From NCBI RefSeq assembly GCF_003589595.1, contig NW_020654080.1:1574639-1638638 (forward strand): a stretch of DNA of 64,000 nt, in the 5' to 3' direction. Below the pieces are notes generated by a model that saw only the letters and a list, made by a program, of their open reading frames with translations, did no database searches and was not told where the DNA came from. The position numbers and the translations under genes were made by a program. Numbering within the stretch: the stretch's first letter is position 1; each line of letters starts with the position of its first letter. This DNA comes from Hyposmocoma kahamanoa. Lineage: Eukaryota > Arthropoda > Insecta > Lepidoptera > Cosmopterigidae. Positions 1 through 10,189 of this stretch are shown in pieces.

Positions 1-570
1 CTTCACAAAAAAAAATGTTTTCGTCCTTAATATACAATATGAATATAGCAGGACCAAGTATAATTACAAATAATTATTTTGTTTCTACAAATGAATAAAA
101 AATCACACTAATGAGTGACGATCGTATTGTCCCTAGACATGCTACTTTAAATTGTAATTTATAGTGATATTACCAATATATTCTAACTGGACAACGGTAT
201 TCCTAACACTTATATAGATGTTTTTAAAATATAAATAAAATTGACATTTCAAATTTGGAACTAAATGTCATTCTAATTTTAAATTCAATTACTCAAAAAA
301 ATGTGAACTAAAATCGTGGTCGTATCATTTTGTGCACACTGTAGCGATACGCATGCGCAGGGCGGCTGGCATTCTGCGCATTTCACTTCATCTCCCGTTC
401 AGCTCACATTCACTGCGGCTTACGGATTGTATGCTAATTTTTATTTCGTTTTGTGACCCTTGTCTTGTGGAACGGATTCTTGCTTGTGTCTTGTAAATCT
501 TTATCGGTTTGTACAATTATCTAATGATACTGTAAATTAAAGAAACTTTTGGTAGAATACGATTTATCAT
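1..570. other. No gene recognised; AT-rich with one moderately GC-rich patch
   Basis: No coding pattern is visible. Positions 330-480 are richer in CpG and C/T than the flanks and could be part of an old LTR or promoter-like patch. I cannot find paired LTR ends, so I do not call one. Confidence 0.5.
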
Positions 571-579
571 TCCCCTGTG

Positions 580-760
580 CTATCTTAATTTTGACAACTT
601 TTCACGATTAAGAAAAAAATTGTTTGCGTCATTTATATAGCATTTGGTTTAATAAATAAAAATACGTAGTGTATGTGTAATAAAAATAATTAAAAACTAC
701 GTATTTTTATTTAATAAATCATATGCTATATATGCTGTAAAGTTGTCGAAATTGAGATAG
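580..760. repeat. Imperfect palindrome, foldback-like
   Basis: Inner arms at 635-670 and 696-731 are 36 bp each and differ at about three positions. They meet at ACTACGTATTTTTATTTAAT and its inverse around a 25-bp spacer. Outer arms at 580-602 and 739-760 (CTATCTTAATTTTGACAACT type) pair again, with an extra stretch in the left arm. The structure is that of a small foldback element or MITE. No target duplication was identified. Confidence 0.7.
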
Positions 761-765
761 TACCG

Positions 766-947
766 GTTGCTAGTTCACAGTCGATATAGTGACTGAAAAT
801 AAGCGTCACAGCCTAATCTCGGCTGCGGCATAAGCTGAGCTGATCCTTTTGTATACGCGACAGTCGCACATGCGACAGTATTTAAAACTGATTTATTTGA
901 AATTTTTCCTCGTTTCTTTTTTCCTTTATTTTGTTTTCTTTTCTGTT
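766..947 (+). repeat. Dispersed repeat, shared with 31730-31985
   Basis: The segment with GCATAAGCTGAGCTGATCC, a C/T-rich tract and the TTCTTTTCTGTTTTT stretch recurs at 31730-31985, where the homology continues further. Here it is cut short by the LINE tail that begins at about 948. It is probably the 3' region of an unrecognised retroelement. Confidence 0.5.
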
Positions 948-1375
948 TTTTCAAAGTCAAAGTCACATCATTTATTCTATAGATAACATTTTTACACTTG
1001 AAAACGTAATTATTTAAACTACTGCTCGTTCACTGTGCCGATTTTCCTGAGAAGAATGAGCAAGAAACTCTAGGGATTGCTCGTTTAAAATAAACTTAAA
1101 TGCTTTGGAATACACTTTGAATCATAATTGTGTGTAATCTAGACTCATGTTGTCTTTCCATACATCTAACACAAACTTTTCAATTTTGTAACATTTTTCG
1201 TTTAAAATACTTTTTAGATTAAGTTTTTAACTTAGGAAATGATAATCTTAATAGATACTCCGGAAACTTATTATATAAACATATACAGTTATATCCCTAT
1301 AAAAGAATCGTTTACCTTAGATAAACAGAATTTTGGTACAATGAGTTAGGACTTAGTTCTAAAGTTATTTTATGT
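948..1375 (-). pseudogene. Jockey-type LINE, 3' end with reverse transcriptase C-terminus
   Basis: Read on the minus strand this aligns throughout with the LINE tail at 27902-28369: a coding part (a P-x-F-R-L-like region and a motif like FPKFKNYIK), a shared UTR containing CCTAGAGTTTCTTGCTC, then an ACTTTGACTTTGA tail. Many stops break the frame, so it is a dead, 5'-truncated copy. In the family this is the last ~90 residues of the ORF2 reverse transcriptase. The element lies inside the repeat that starts at 766. Exact 5' truncation point uncertain. Confidence 0.7.
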
Positions 1376-2260
1376 ATATATAATATAATAACACAAATTA
1401 TGTGTTATTTTAATACTTTCTATCTATTCTATTAATCTTCGTGATGAACCAATCATACGTCTCACTGCTAATCACGGATCTGTAAAGAGAGGTATTAGGC
1501 CCAGCCCGGCACTCTAGTACCTTCACACTTTTCCCAAGAATCGTGATATGTCTTTAACATTTCAAAAGTTTCTTTACAATACTTTTCTTCAGCTTCGCTT
1601 CAACAATGGCGATAGGTATTGCTACCCAGATTAGAGGAGACTCGTGCTCAGTAGTGACACGTATTGAATATCAAAATAAATATTGTAATAAACGCGTAAA
1701 CATTGGCCTTTTAAATGAATATAATTAGTACAAAATGAATATTACCGTCGTAAAGTTCACTTTTAAATAGCAAAATTAGACGCATAGTAAACATTAGCTC
1801 AAGGCCTTCTGTACCTATAGTTCCATCTTGTCACTTAACCATAACTTAATGGGGCTCCATACACCTGCTATAACATAAAGGTGCATATTCTATCCTATAT
1901 TTCGCGGTATAATTGGCCTCGCGATTTACTGTAATGCCCGCGACCTGCGCCCGCGCCGCGCGAATCTTAATATATCGCCTGACACGAGTTATAGTTCTGG
2001 TAACGTAAAGGTCTCGGCTTCGATTCCTAAGCAAATGAGGTATATGAATTGTTAGGACGTATAATACGATATATTGTTTATGTACAATACTCAATTTTAT
2101 TGGGATCCATAAATATCGGTTTTATTTAAAAGTAGATGATAAATTGATTCAGTTAGTTTAGTGATAGAACGGTTGTTTTTCAATAGATAGGACTTCGGCT
2201 GAAATCCCTGTACGTAAAAGAGAATGTGTAAAATGGAAAGGTATGTTGTTTGATTATTAA
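1376..2260. other. No gene; weak repeat traces
   Basis: A degenerate repeat U trace (ACGTCTCACTGCTAATCACG) lies near 1451-1500. A B-box-like GGCTTCGATTCC at about 2014 may come from an old SINE. Nothing coding is supported. Confidence 0.4.
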
Positions 2261-2262
2261 AA

Positions 2263-2511
2263 AACTTTTGAGTCGCAGAAGAGCTCCTTGCGAAAGAGTT
2301 AGTCCAGGGAAGTACTGCCACTTTCCCAATTTCTGTCGTCAAGCAGGCCAGCAAGCTGCTGGTGAAATTACAGGCACACTTGGCAACTTAGGTCTCACAG
2401 TGACAGGTGCAATGGTAGTGCCCCTCTGATCGTTGTGAATTATAGACAGGCGTGTCCTTTACCATCATGTGCACGACTTGTTCATCCCTTCACTTGATAT
2501 TATAAAAAAAA
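2263..2511 (+). mobile_element. SINE A copy, nearly full length
   Basis: Starts near GAAGAGCTCCTTGCGAAAG and runs through GGTGAAATTACAGGCACA to the family 3' end CACTTGATATTATAAAAAAA. The central part between the AGCAGG motif and the oligo-G region is partly deleted. SINE A is defined by comparison with more than 25 other copies in this window. Confidence 0.75.
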
Positions 2512-2935
2512 CATATCTCATCTTTCTTTATTATGTAAAAATTAAAAATCCAGAAACCATTGATTGTCTTAGTGTTCTATTTTGAACGTAGGTATTTAAC
2601 TGCAGATTGTATTTTGGTTTAAAGATACATTGTAATAGCAGCGGCGGCTTTTGATCGAACTCTGCGACTATAAGTAATGACTGCTACAGAGATGCTGTCG
2701 TTTATAGCTACTTAAAGTGAGGTGTACGACAAAATGCGTGGATGCCAATTTCTTACCGTAAGTCGGTGTAATTGGATCTAAATAGTAAACTTTAGTGACT
2801 GTACTGGATAAGGTGAAGGTTAGGTTAATCGAGTGGAACGATAATAAACCTGCACCTGCTCAACGGTGTCACTTAAAAGTTGCAGCAACGTAAACTTTTT
2901 TTTAAATTAAATGATGAAAGATGAAAAGGGAGGGT

Positions 2936-3180
2936 GAACGAACTCTGCATGCAGCGGAAATACGAATGTTGAGATGGATGTGTGGAGTGACAAGAAAGGA
3001 TAAGATATGGCATAAGTATGTCAGGGGAAGTTGAAAAGTGGCACCAGTGGGATATAAGTAGAGAGGAAGGCCAAAGAACAGATGGATGGATTGTCTGAAA
3101 GATGACATGGATAAGAAAGGTGTGAATATGGAAATGACGACTGATAAGCAAGAGTGGAAGAAAAATACAAGAAGAAGAAA
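2936..3180 (+). pseudogene. RTE-type LINE reverse transcriptase C-terminal relic
   Basis: Frame-consistent peptides are ERTLHAAEIRMLRWMCGVT, then RGRPKNRWMDCLKDDM, then KKGVNMEMTTDKQEWKK. These are the conserved end of RTE-clade ORF2 proteins, which read MLRWMCGVT...RGRPKKRWxDxVKDDM. An in-frame TGA and an internal deletion separate the blocks. A poly-purine tail (AAGAAGAAGAAAAAAAG) follows. It is a 5'-truncated dead copy. No target duplication was found. Confidence 0.8.
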
Positions 3181-3349
3181 AAAAGACTCTACTAGTTTGT
3201 TATAATTTATTAATGCAAAGGAACACTAAGAAAAATTCATTAGATCTTGCTGGATTCTTGGTTCGAATCGCCTTCAGCATACTGTGCCTAACGCTTTCTG
3301 AGCTACTGAATTTTATGTCAATTACTTAATGTTTAAAGTAGATCATCGT

Positions 3350-3425
3350 CAACCCATTTATACGTCCCACTGCACACGGGGTTCCTTTCAGACTAGTGTT
3401 TAGGGCATAATCCGCCACGGATTAG
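3350..3425 (+). repeat. Repeat U copy
   Basis: Contains the family core CATTTATACGTCCCACTGC followed by a degenerate 'AGGGCATAATCCGCCACG'. Other copies or traces lie at 1440-1500, 4312-4362, 11808-11890, 26600-26665 (minus), 46860-46905 (minus) and 62977-63020. Class unknown; very common in lepidopteran sequence as far as I recall. Confidence 0.6.
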
Positions 3426-3427
3426 GG

Positions 3428-3690
3428 ACTTTTCTTTAGTCTAATGGTTTCATTTACCGCCTTTCAAACAGAGGCCGTGGGTACGAATCCGGGCCTATGT
3501 GCAAAATGAAATTTACCATGAGCTTTTCGGTAATGGAAAACATCTTGATGAAGCCTTCACGCCGAAAAAGGTTTACAACCCTCGTCGTAACACACAAATC
3601 GTATGAAGCCGTTAAACCAGATTGGTCCAGCGGCTTATATTTTTGTGGCCCGCGACATTTATAAATAATAATGGAATCCCTCTACAATTA
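3428..3690 (+). mobile_element. SINE M copy with tRNA-like head
   Basis: An A-box-like TAGTCTAATGGTTTCATT is followed by the B-box-like GGGTACGAATCCGGGCC, the two halves of an internal pol III promoter. The tail AAAATGAAATTTACCATGAG is shared with the minus-strand copies at 26016-26160 and 63675-63803. The acceptor ends do not pair, so this is a SINE and not a tRNA gene. Confidence 0.75.
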
Positions 3691-4439
3691 TTTATTCTTC
3701 AATAAATTAATGTAGCTATTTGTTTCTGCGGCTCTCCAATCTATTTAATGTATTGGCTTTGGACAACCTTGGCCTAAACCACCGCCAGAGACGACACCCG
3801 CGGCAAGCTGTTAGACGTATTATGGGTAGACGATGATAAATGTAAATTGACTCTTATAGAATACAATAAGGGCTATTATTGGGGTAGCATTCGATCCACG
3901 CGTCCTTTTCGTGAAGACGCGGAAGAAATGTAAATGCAGTTAATAAACATGAGATACGTACATCTATTAATTAAACCGATGAGTCGTACGAATTAATGAG
4001 GCTCGTAATATAACTAGGTTTGCAACATTTGTGGTAAATATAACCTAACCAACATGATCGTTGACCAGTTTAACAAGGACTGCTGTGCTACACCCGTTCT
4101 AAGATGACAGTTTCGATACCTCCAATGAACACTCGCCAACTTAATTTATGAACTTGTTGTGTTTTTTTTATTTTTTTTTTTCAAAATATTCCTTGTTTTT
4201 TGTTATTTTTCACAAAACTCAGAAAATAAATATGGCTGTTTACAAAAATAACAGAAAATGACCAAAACATTCCTTGTAACAACAATTTTATAAGCTGACT
4301 TACAATTTACATCGTCATCAACAGCCCATTATACGATTTACTACTGGGTATGGGTCTCTGTTGATCTGATGATGATTTTATTAGTTGCCGTTAGATATAA
4401 ATAATTTTTCTTTTATGTCCGTTCATTCATTCATTCTAT
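3691..4439. other. No gene; one repeat U fragment
   Basis: A repeat U fragment at 4312-4362 (CAGCCCATTATACGATTTAC) is the only recognisable item. The rest is AT-rich with no sustained reading frame. Confidence 0.5.
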
Positions 4440-4575
4440 TTCTGCCACCAAGGAGTAATGTGACCATTATTGTGTTCCGGTTTTGAAAGGTAAAGATGCT
4501 GGTGAAATTGCAGGCACATGGGACTTGTCAAATGATGATAGGTGCTAGGTGATAGGTGATAGGTGCAGTGCAGCA
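4440..4575 (+). mobile_element. SINE A, 5' half
   Basis: Covers TCTGCCACCAAGGAGTAATG to GGCACATGGGACTTGTCAA, then a short GATAGGTGATAGGTG duplication. It passes into GCAGTGCAGCAGTTAACTAC, which is not the usual SINE A 3' half. The same junction recurs at about 9588. Confidence 0.65.
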
Positions 4576-4815
4576 GTTAACTACGGCATTCGTTTTGTTA
4601 CTTTGACTTAAACTTTCTCGATTTTCACATATGATTTGATTGTTAATTCGGGATTTTATCACGTATAAAAAATATACGATTCTACTACAGTGATGACGTT
4701 CGTTTTGTCAGTTCGTCACAAGGGATGTACAAGTCAAATATAACTTATAATCGGGACGAATAGATTTGCAATAAAAATAAGCGGTGGTAATCCAATGAGA
4801 AAACGGTGGTTTTTC
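4568..4815 (+). repeat. Repeat joined to SINE A, shared with 9588-9720
   Basis: Begins at GCAGCAGTTAACTACGGC and ends near GGTGGTAATCCAATGAGAAA. Both ends recur in the same order at 9588-9720, with a longer middle here. It is either an alternative 3' half of SINE A or a separate element into which SINE A is fused. Confidence 0.5.
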
Positions 4816-5233
4816 ATCAACAGTATATAGTTCTAAGGCGGCAATTATATAGCTATGACTTTAACCATAGATATAGGCAAAAAGGGGAGATATGTAATGA
4901 CGCTATGTAAGATCGGGTACGCCATTTTTTAGCTTGTGTGCAATTCAAACTTTACGCTCTAATAACTACTACCAAAACTTAAAGATTTTGAATGGGTAGG
5001 GTTTAAAACGTGAAAACGACGTGACACAATTTTACACAAAATTTGAAACAAAAATTAATATTAAACTTACAGTCACTTGAGTAAGAGTTATATTACAATA
5101 TTTCAGTATTTTTCTCATCCTGGTTCTGCCATTCACCATCAGGTGGTGTTTTAGTAAAAGTGCTACTAGTATATAATAGCTAACTATTACACTTTAGATG
5201 GCGCTGAAACTCATTTTTCGTTATACTAAGAAC

Positions 5234-5672
5234 TCACGGAGCGGTTTTCACCCACGTCTGCCGCGGGACCGCGGCATCTGTAGAATGTAATAGTTAAGTA
5301 TGTAAAATTAGTAGCACATTTCACGGCGCGTTTTACGCCTGCAGTGGTGACGGTTGCTCGTGGTTGCCGCGGCGGGGTACTAGTAGAACTGCGCAAGACG
5401 CGATCACCTGCGCGCTTGGCGGCCGTCGTCGCCCGCGCACTTTGGCGGTCAGTTCAGGCGCAATGTGATGCAGGCGCACGCGGGGTGAGTTCTCTATTAA
5501 CCGCGCGATTTGCGGTTAACTCCCACTAACTTCGCGATCCGTTCCACAAGGAACGGATCGCGGCCCGCAACTGCGGCGACTACGTGCCCGCACAAACTTG
5601 CAGGGTCGTGAGTATTGAAATAAAACCGCTGTCTAGCATAACCGGCGGGCGCGGGTGGAAACCGCTCCGTGA
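5234..5672. mobile_element. GC-rich foldback MITE with internal hairpins
   Basis: Terminal inverted repeats TCACGGAGCGGTTT...AAACCGCTCCGTGA (about 20 bp with the next CACCC) bound a 439-bp GC-rich block in AT-rich DNA. Inside are three perfect short hairpins: 5260-5275 (GCCGCGG arms), 5497-5519 (TTAACCGC arms) and 5533-5562 (CGCGATCCGTTCC arms, ACAA loop). The 61-codon open frame at 5344-5529 lies wholly inside and has no protein-like motif. No target duplication is clear. Non-autonomous DNA element, superfamily unknown. Confidence 0.75.
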
Positions 5673-5689
5673 ATTGTTAATCTTATTAA

Positions 5690-6838
5690 CCTTAAACTGA
5701 CGCTACTCAACGAGGGCCATGTGGCATTTAATATTAAAAAAAATCCATTTTTTCATACTATACCTACACGGGTACTGGTGTATTATTAAATTAATATAAA
5801 TTATTATTATTTTCTTAATGGCGACCACTAGGCTTGGGCCAGTGTCAGTTTTGTAAGAATAATATAAAAAATGTGGCCAGTGTCCGTTTTTCATTATACG
5901 TTACCACGGGTTGGTGATGCTGTCACTGTCAAGAGTAAACTCGAACCATCAACGAATTTAGTAAATTAAATTGTGTTTTTTTTTATGAAGGATTTATGTA
6001 GTTTTCTATAATTGTTTCTAATTTATTTTGCATGCACATGTAAAATGAAGCCGATTTTTTAAATTTTTTTTTATTGAATTTGCTATGGAAATCTATACAA
6101 AGTCTGAAATAATAAGAAGAAAACCAATCTTTCAATTTTCCCTGCAGCTTCAATCCAGCCTCTCTTTCTTTTATTTTGAACTCATTGGAAAAAATTAAAA
6201 ATACTCTACATTTAATCTACGAGTATAATGGAGTTTAAATATGTACATTATCTAAAACACATACACTTTTCTTCAAGCAACAGCAACATACAAATTGACA
6301 TGAAATTGAAACGGTTATCCGAAATATGAATTGTGTTAAAGTTGCTCGAAATAAAATGTTTAGTAATAATAATCATAATAATAAAATAAAAGAAATCAAT
6401 TTTATATGAATGCTTTTCGCTTCGATAGTTTTAGGAACTTTAATTACAAAAATCATATAAGAAACTCAAACATTTCAGTAAAAATTTATTGTCGATAAAC
6501 ATGAGTCATCGTAAATGAACATCACTATATTTGAGTCTAGAAATTTCTATGGAGACAAAAAGAAAACATTGAATTATAATAGATATAGTAACTAAAAATG
6601 CAAATAGCCGGTGGAATGTTATCTCACTGGTTTTAAAATTTTTGTTTTCACTCCAATTTTTACAAGGTGTATCGCTACAACTTGTTTTACGAGAGATCTT
6701 GTATATACAACGATCGCCATTTCACTGTGGCGATGTTTGCAGGCGTGTCACCACCCCACGCCCACATCCCAAATCTCCCCTTTTTTTCTATATCTATGAC
6801 TATGACTTTAACTGCCAAGTTCCGTACATTTATAAACT
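5690..6838. other. No gene recognised
   Basis: AT-rich, with poly-T runs at 5976 and 6061. I see no repeat shared with the rest of the window and no coding signal. Confidence 0.5.
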
Positions 6839-6839
6839 G

Positions 6840-6966
6840 CCTCTGTGGCCGAACGGTTACCATGCTAGTCTACCACGCAGAGGCCCCGGGTTCGATTCAA
6901 TATTTGTTTGCCCTACATATATTTTTCTCGTGAGTTTGGAGGTGTAATATGTGGTTGTAACATGAG
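6840..6966 (+). mobile_element. SINE B copy, truncated
   Basis: The tRNA-like head CTGTGGCCGAACGGTTACC...CACGCAGAGGCCCCGGG ends in the B box GGGTTCGATTC. It resembles tRNA-Gly in the loop around CTGCCAC (here CTACCAC). The tail is short and ends at a repeat R fragment (TCTTATCGTATTGATGGC) and a small minus-strand SINE A scrap (7050-7090). Confidence 0.75.
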
Positions 6967-7089
6967 TTCTTTTTCTTATCGTATTGATGGCATTCACTAT
7001 AGTGTTTGCCATCGTGGAGAAAGGTTGTGCCAATCGACGTAAGGCACTCGCCCTGGAAGAACTCTTTCAGGAGTTCTACTGCTACTAAA

Positions 7090-7607
7090 ATGCCTCATGC
7101 CCAGCGGTTGAACGTGTAATGGATCGAAAATAATGATTGTACTTTAAAATAAACCATTCATTAATTTTAATGAAAATGGCCTTATTAACAGTTACTTTTT
7201 TTTTTCACCTCACTAGCTCGGAAAGGCTTTCTCTCTCATTTCAAATCAGCGCGAAAAAAGCGTTTTTTCCACGCTAGAGTGGAAAAGGTTTTCCGAAATC
7301 GAACTTGACGATGGACTATGGTGCACATAATTTTTTCTTTCGATGAAAAAAAAACAACGGCTCGTTCAACTACGCTATTTGTCGTACATTAATGTAATAG
7401 AAATCCGTTGGTATGTTTTATTCTTATTATTGTTGACATTAAATTGACAACGATAAATAATGTTGTTTATTAAAACTGAATTATTAGAGTTCAACTGTTT
7501 TTCTTCATCTACCATTTCCCTCGCTATAGTGAGGTGAAAATTTGTGTGTTTCGCTCGGCAGCAAAGGTGTTTCGTCTCTGGTACCTTGAAACCCTCACTG
7601 CAATCAT
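7090..7607. other. No gene recognised
   Basis: AT-rich sequence without an identifiable element. An open frame at 7375-7617 (minus) runs into the neighbouring SINE B tail and has no recognisable motif. Confidence 0.4.
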
Positions 7608-7733
7608 AGCCCCGCACTAGGGAATCCCTGTATCGCGGGTGCTACGGACACACACATAGACAACCACATTTACCCAAACCTATGCGTTCGAACCCGGGAC
7701 CTCTGCGTGGCAGACCCATTCGTCCATAGAGGT
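7608..7733 (-). mobile_element. SINE B copy, internally deleted
   Basis: Minus-strand tRNA-like head (GAACCCGGGACCTCTGCGTG is the B box to anticodon region read on plus). It is joined directly to the distal tail TAGGGAATCCCTGTATCGCG. About 40 bp of the middle tail (around the AAATGTAGGCCATA motif) are missing relative to 46350-46552. Confidence 0.75.
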
Positions 7734-7739
7734 AGTAAA

Positions 7740-8834
7740 AATTTAAAAGAAATGATTTTTCCAATCTCGTAATATATTAATTTAAGTACTAATTGCATTA
7801 GTTCATATGCTTTCCACAACCGAGCATTAGCATTCTCCAAGTTTTATTTATTATAAAGATTATCTATATCAAAGATCATTTTATAGCAGTTCTTAATAGT
7901 AAACAAGAAACTAGTCCGTAATAAAAAAAACTAATAATATAAACTAGAGAAAAATACGAGTATACCCCGTGTTATAATCACATTAATTATACGACTGCAC
8001 CGCGCTATAAACAAGCAAAGAGATGACATTAGCTATTACGACTACCACACGAGCTCGTAAAATTAAAAAAATAGGCCGAAGACCCTGTTGCCAATGCTCG
8101 ATAAAATAAAAAAAAGAATAAACAAAATGTAACCCCCGCCCGCCATTGTATACTAATTCTTAACGACGGCCAAAGTTTTATTTTTATTTATAACAAATTT
8201 CAACGCGATATTACTTAACCTTTATTGCGATTATGATCTGGAGAATTCGTTTTTGACGTTTTTATACGAATTTATGCGACTCGACTCAACCATTCTATTT
8301 AAATTATTTACATTCTTATTTCATTCCAACGAGATTCAAATTCAAAAGACATAGATATTTTGAACTGCAAATGTAACTTTGTAGAAATGACGCCGTGTGA
8401 CCATTTTAAGATTTTATTATTTCAAAAAATTGATATTTTATTTTTCGAATTGCTCTGCTAACACGCTCAGCGGGCGGTACGGCACAGAACATCAATTCGT
8501 ACCTTTTATCAATTACAACAGAGTCTATTATACCGTGTCTTTGTATCATACGTTTCAAGGAATAGTGTGTAAGGTGCGTTTTTCTCATTCCCAGCGGGAC
8601 GTTCGCGTTCCCGGGAATCGTGGGATATGTGAAGCTAATCTTGTTTTAGAAGAGTTGCCATGTAAATCGCTTGCTACATTTTAAGCTAGCAATTTTTTTT
8701 GTAGCCAACAGCATCAAGCATGTTTAAAATTACACATGTTGCATTTGTTCAAAAGGCTTCTAACTGATTTGAGAAAAGATAATGGCGACTAATTACGCTA
8801 GCAGTACGTAGTAAGCACAGCTACTTAAGTATTC
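7740..8834. other. No gene recognised
   Basis: AT-rich. The open frames around 8397-8684 overlap on both strands and show no domain, so I read them as chance. Confidence 0.45.
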
Positions 8835-8915
8835 TGCCTCGCATTCCGGTTTTGAAGGGTTTGCTGGTGGAGTTACAGGCACATGGGACTATTCAACTTA
8901 TCGATACCAGAAGTA
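8835..8915 (+). mobile_element. SINE A fragment
   Basis: Middle part only: GCATTCCGGTTTTGAAGGGT to TTACAGGCACATGGGACT. Confidence 0.65.
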
Positions 8916-9399
8916 TCTATCAACGTAAGGGACATTTTGTCGAAAATGAGTTACATACCATACTCGTATATCATTGGATTCGGAAGTTCCCGGTCTATCG
9001 CAATCGATAGATCGGGTATTGTTAAAATTTAGATATGCCCAGCAGTTTAAAATGTAGCATGTCCCTTACATTAAAAAACATTAAAAAAAGATGTTAAGTT
9101 GTGCTTTAAGTTACTAATATTTTATCTGTAAACTGTCGAGCATAATGTAAGCAGGAAGAGAAATAGAAAATTATACGTAATTCTATTGTGAAGTATCCTA
9201 AACATCTTTTTTTTTAATGTAAGGAACATGCTATATTTCAAACCACTGGGTATTCCTAAATCTTACGTTTATAGGAAATTCGAAGAAACTTTGCTCTAGA
9301 CACAATCAAAATTGGAGCAGACAGTATAAAGTTAAAGACAGTTTTAAAGAAAATAAAATCGTTTTTTGGTCTCCTGAAAAACCGTAGTTTGTTTGTTAT

Positions 9400-9560
9400 G
9401 TTGTATGGGTGCACGAAAAGACCCTTTCCGGAGGACGTACCATTCCTTTTCTGAAAATCTGGCATATCCTGGGCAAAAATCGGCGGGTACCTTGCGTGGA
9501 ATGGGAAGTCTTTTCCCCACGATGGCAAGCATTATAATGTGTACCATTGATACGATAAGA
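9400..9560 (-). repeat. Repeat R copy
   Basis: On the minus strand it carries CATTATAATGCTTGCCATCG, then CAGAAAAGGAATGGTACGTC and CTTTTCGTGCACCC. The same order occurs at 49440-49565 (plus). Shorter copies are at 6966-7035, 44330-44372 and 55240-55292. The overlapping open frames at 9256-9547 follow from the repeat and have no domain I recognise. Confidence 0.55.
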
Positions 9561-9564
9561 AGAA

Positions 9565-9720
9565 CTTATGTCTCAGGGTGACGGGCGCAGTGCAGCAGTT
9601 AACTACGGCGTTCGTTATGTTACTTCAGCACAAAGGTTGGATTAGTCTAATATGACTTTTAATTGGGACAAATAGGTTAGTAATAACAATAAGCGGTGGT
9701 AATCGAATGAGAAAACGGTT
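9565..9720 (+). repeat. SINE A scrap fused to the 4568-type repeat
   Basis: TCTCAGGGTGACGGGCGCAG (SINE A) runs directly into GCAGCAGTTAACTACGGCGT and ends at AATAAGCGGTGGTAATCGAA. It is the second instance of the junction seen at 4568. Confidence 0.55.
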
Positions 9721-9956
9721 GTTATATTTATTAATAGAAAGATCGAATACTCGGAAAGAATTCCTTCGATCCGGCCAGATCCGAACGACGTCTTCTAGCG
9801 TACCGTGCCAGATACTACACCAACTAAGCCACGGACCGAACCAGCAGACCTCACGAATTTTTCTATGTGTTTTTGTCTTATCTTTGCATTTGGTTTTTCA
9901 ACGACTTTTTAGCCGAAGTTGGTGTTACGGCACAAATTCGTAAGCTCGGTTAGGTC

Positions 9957-10025
9957 GTTCTGTAGCTCAGTTGGAAGAGCGTCTAGCACTGCTTGAAGGC
10001 GCTGGTTCGAATCCGGCCGGATCGG
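9957..10025 (+). other. tRNA-like sequence in element F, not a functional tRNA
   Basis: D-arm-like TAGCTCAGTTGGAAGAGCG and T-arm-like GCTGGTTCGAATCCGGC are present with normal spacing. The candidate 5' acceptor (GTTCTGT type) does not pair with the sequence after the T arm, and the anticodon stem is poor. I treat it as a degenerate tRNA-derived module. Confidence 0.6.
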
Positions 10026-10037
10026 AAGAAATTTTCT

Positions 10038-10163
10038 TAAGCGTGGAACTCACCGAGCGCGGGCGCGTGACCGGCGCACGCGTCGTTCATATAAATACAC
10101 GGAATCAGACCCGCCGCGGTACCGACCCGACACGCACCTGCTCTCTGTGTGTTGCACGCTTTA
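10038..10163. mobile_element. Element G, copy inside element F
   Basis: TAAGCGTGGAACTCACCGAG at one end and the inverse ending TGCACGCTTTA at the other bound a GC-rich stretch. It sits where element F copy 2 reads straight from its arm into GAGTGTTCGATC. Removing it restores that arm, which supports insertion. Related copies: 41021-41115 and 47205-47370. Confidence 0.65.
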
Positions 10164-10189
10164 GTGTTCGATCTTTGCGTTAATAATTA

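Larger units (their letters stand above)
9728..10186. mobile_element. Element F, copy 1: palindrome with tRNA-like arms
   Basis: Termini are TTATTAATAGAAAGATCGAA and the inverse TTCGATCTTTGCGTTAATAA. Each arm holds a tRNA-like sequence in inverted orientation. The left arm on minus reads GGCTTAGTTGGTGTAG...GACGTCGTTCGGATC; the right arm on plus reads TAGCTCAGTTGGAAGAGCG...GGTTCGAATCCGG. The A- and B-box positions are right for pol III promoters, but the acceptor strands do not pair. A GC-rich G element (10038-10163) interrupts the right arm. The second copy is at 35051-35406. Confidence 0.7.

Noticed and set aside
330..600. Solo LTR
   Set aside because: CT-rich, promoter-like composition only; no second LTR, TG...CA ends or target duplication could be shown.
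5344..5529. Arg/Ala-rich 61-codon frame
   Set aside because: Produced by the GC-rich foldback element; no motif and hairpin sequence inside.
9957..10025. Functional tRNA gene
   Set aside because: Good D and T arms, but the acceptor stem does not pair and it lies inside a palindromic mobile element.
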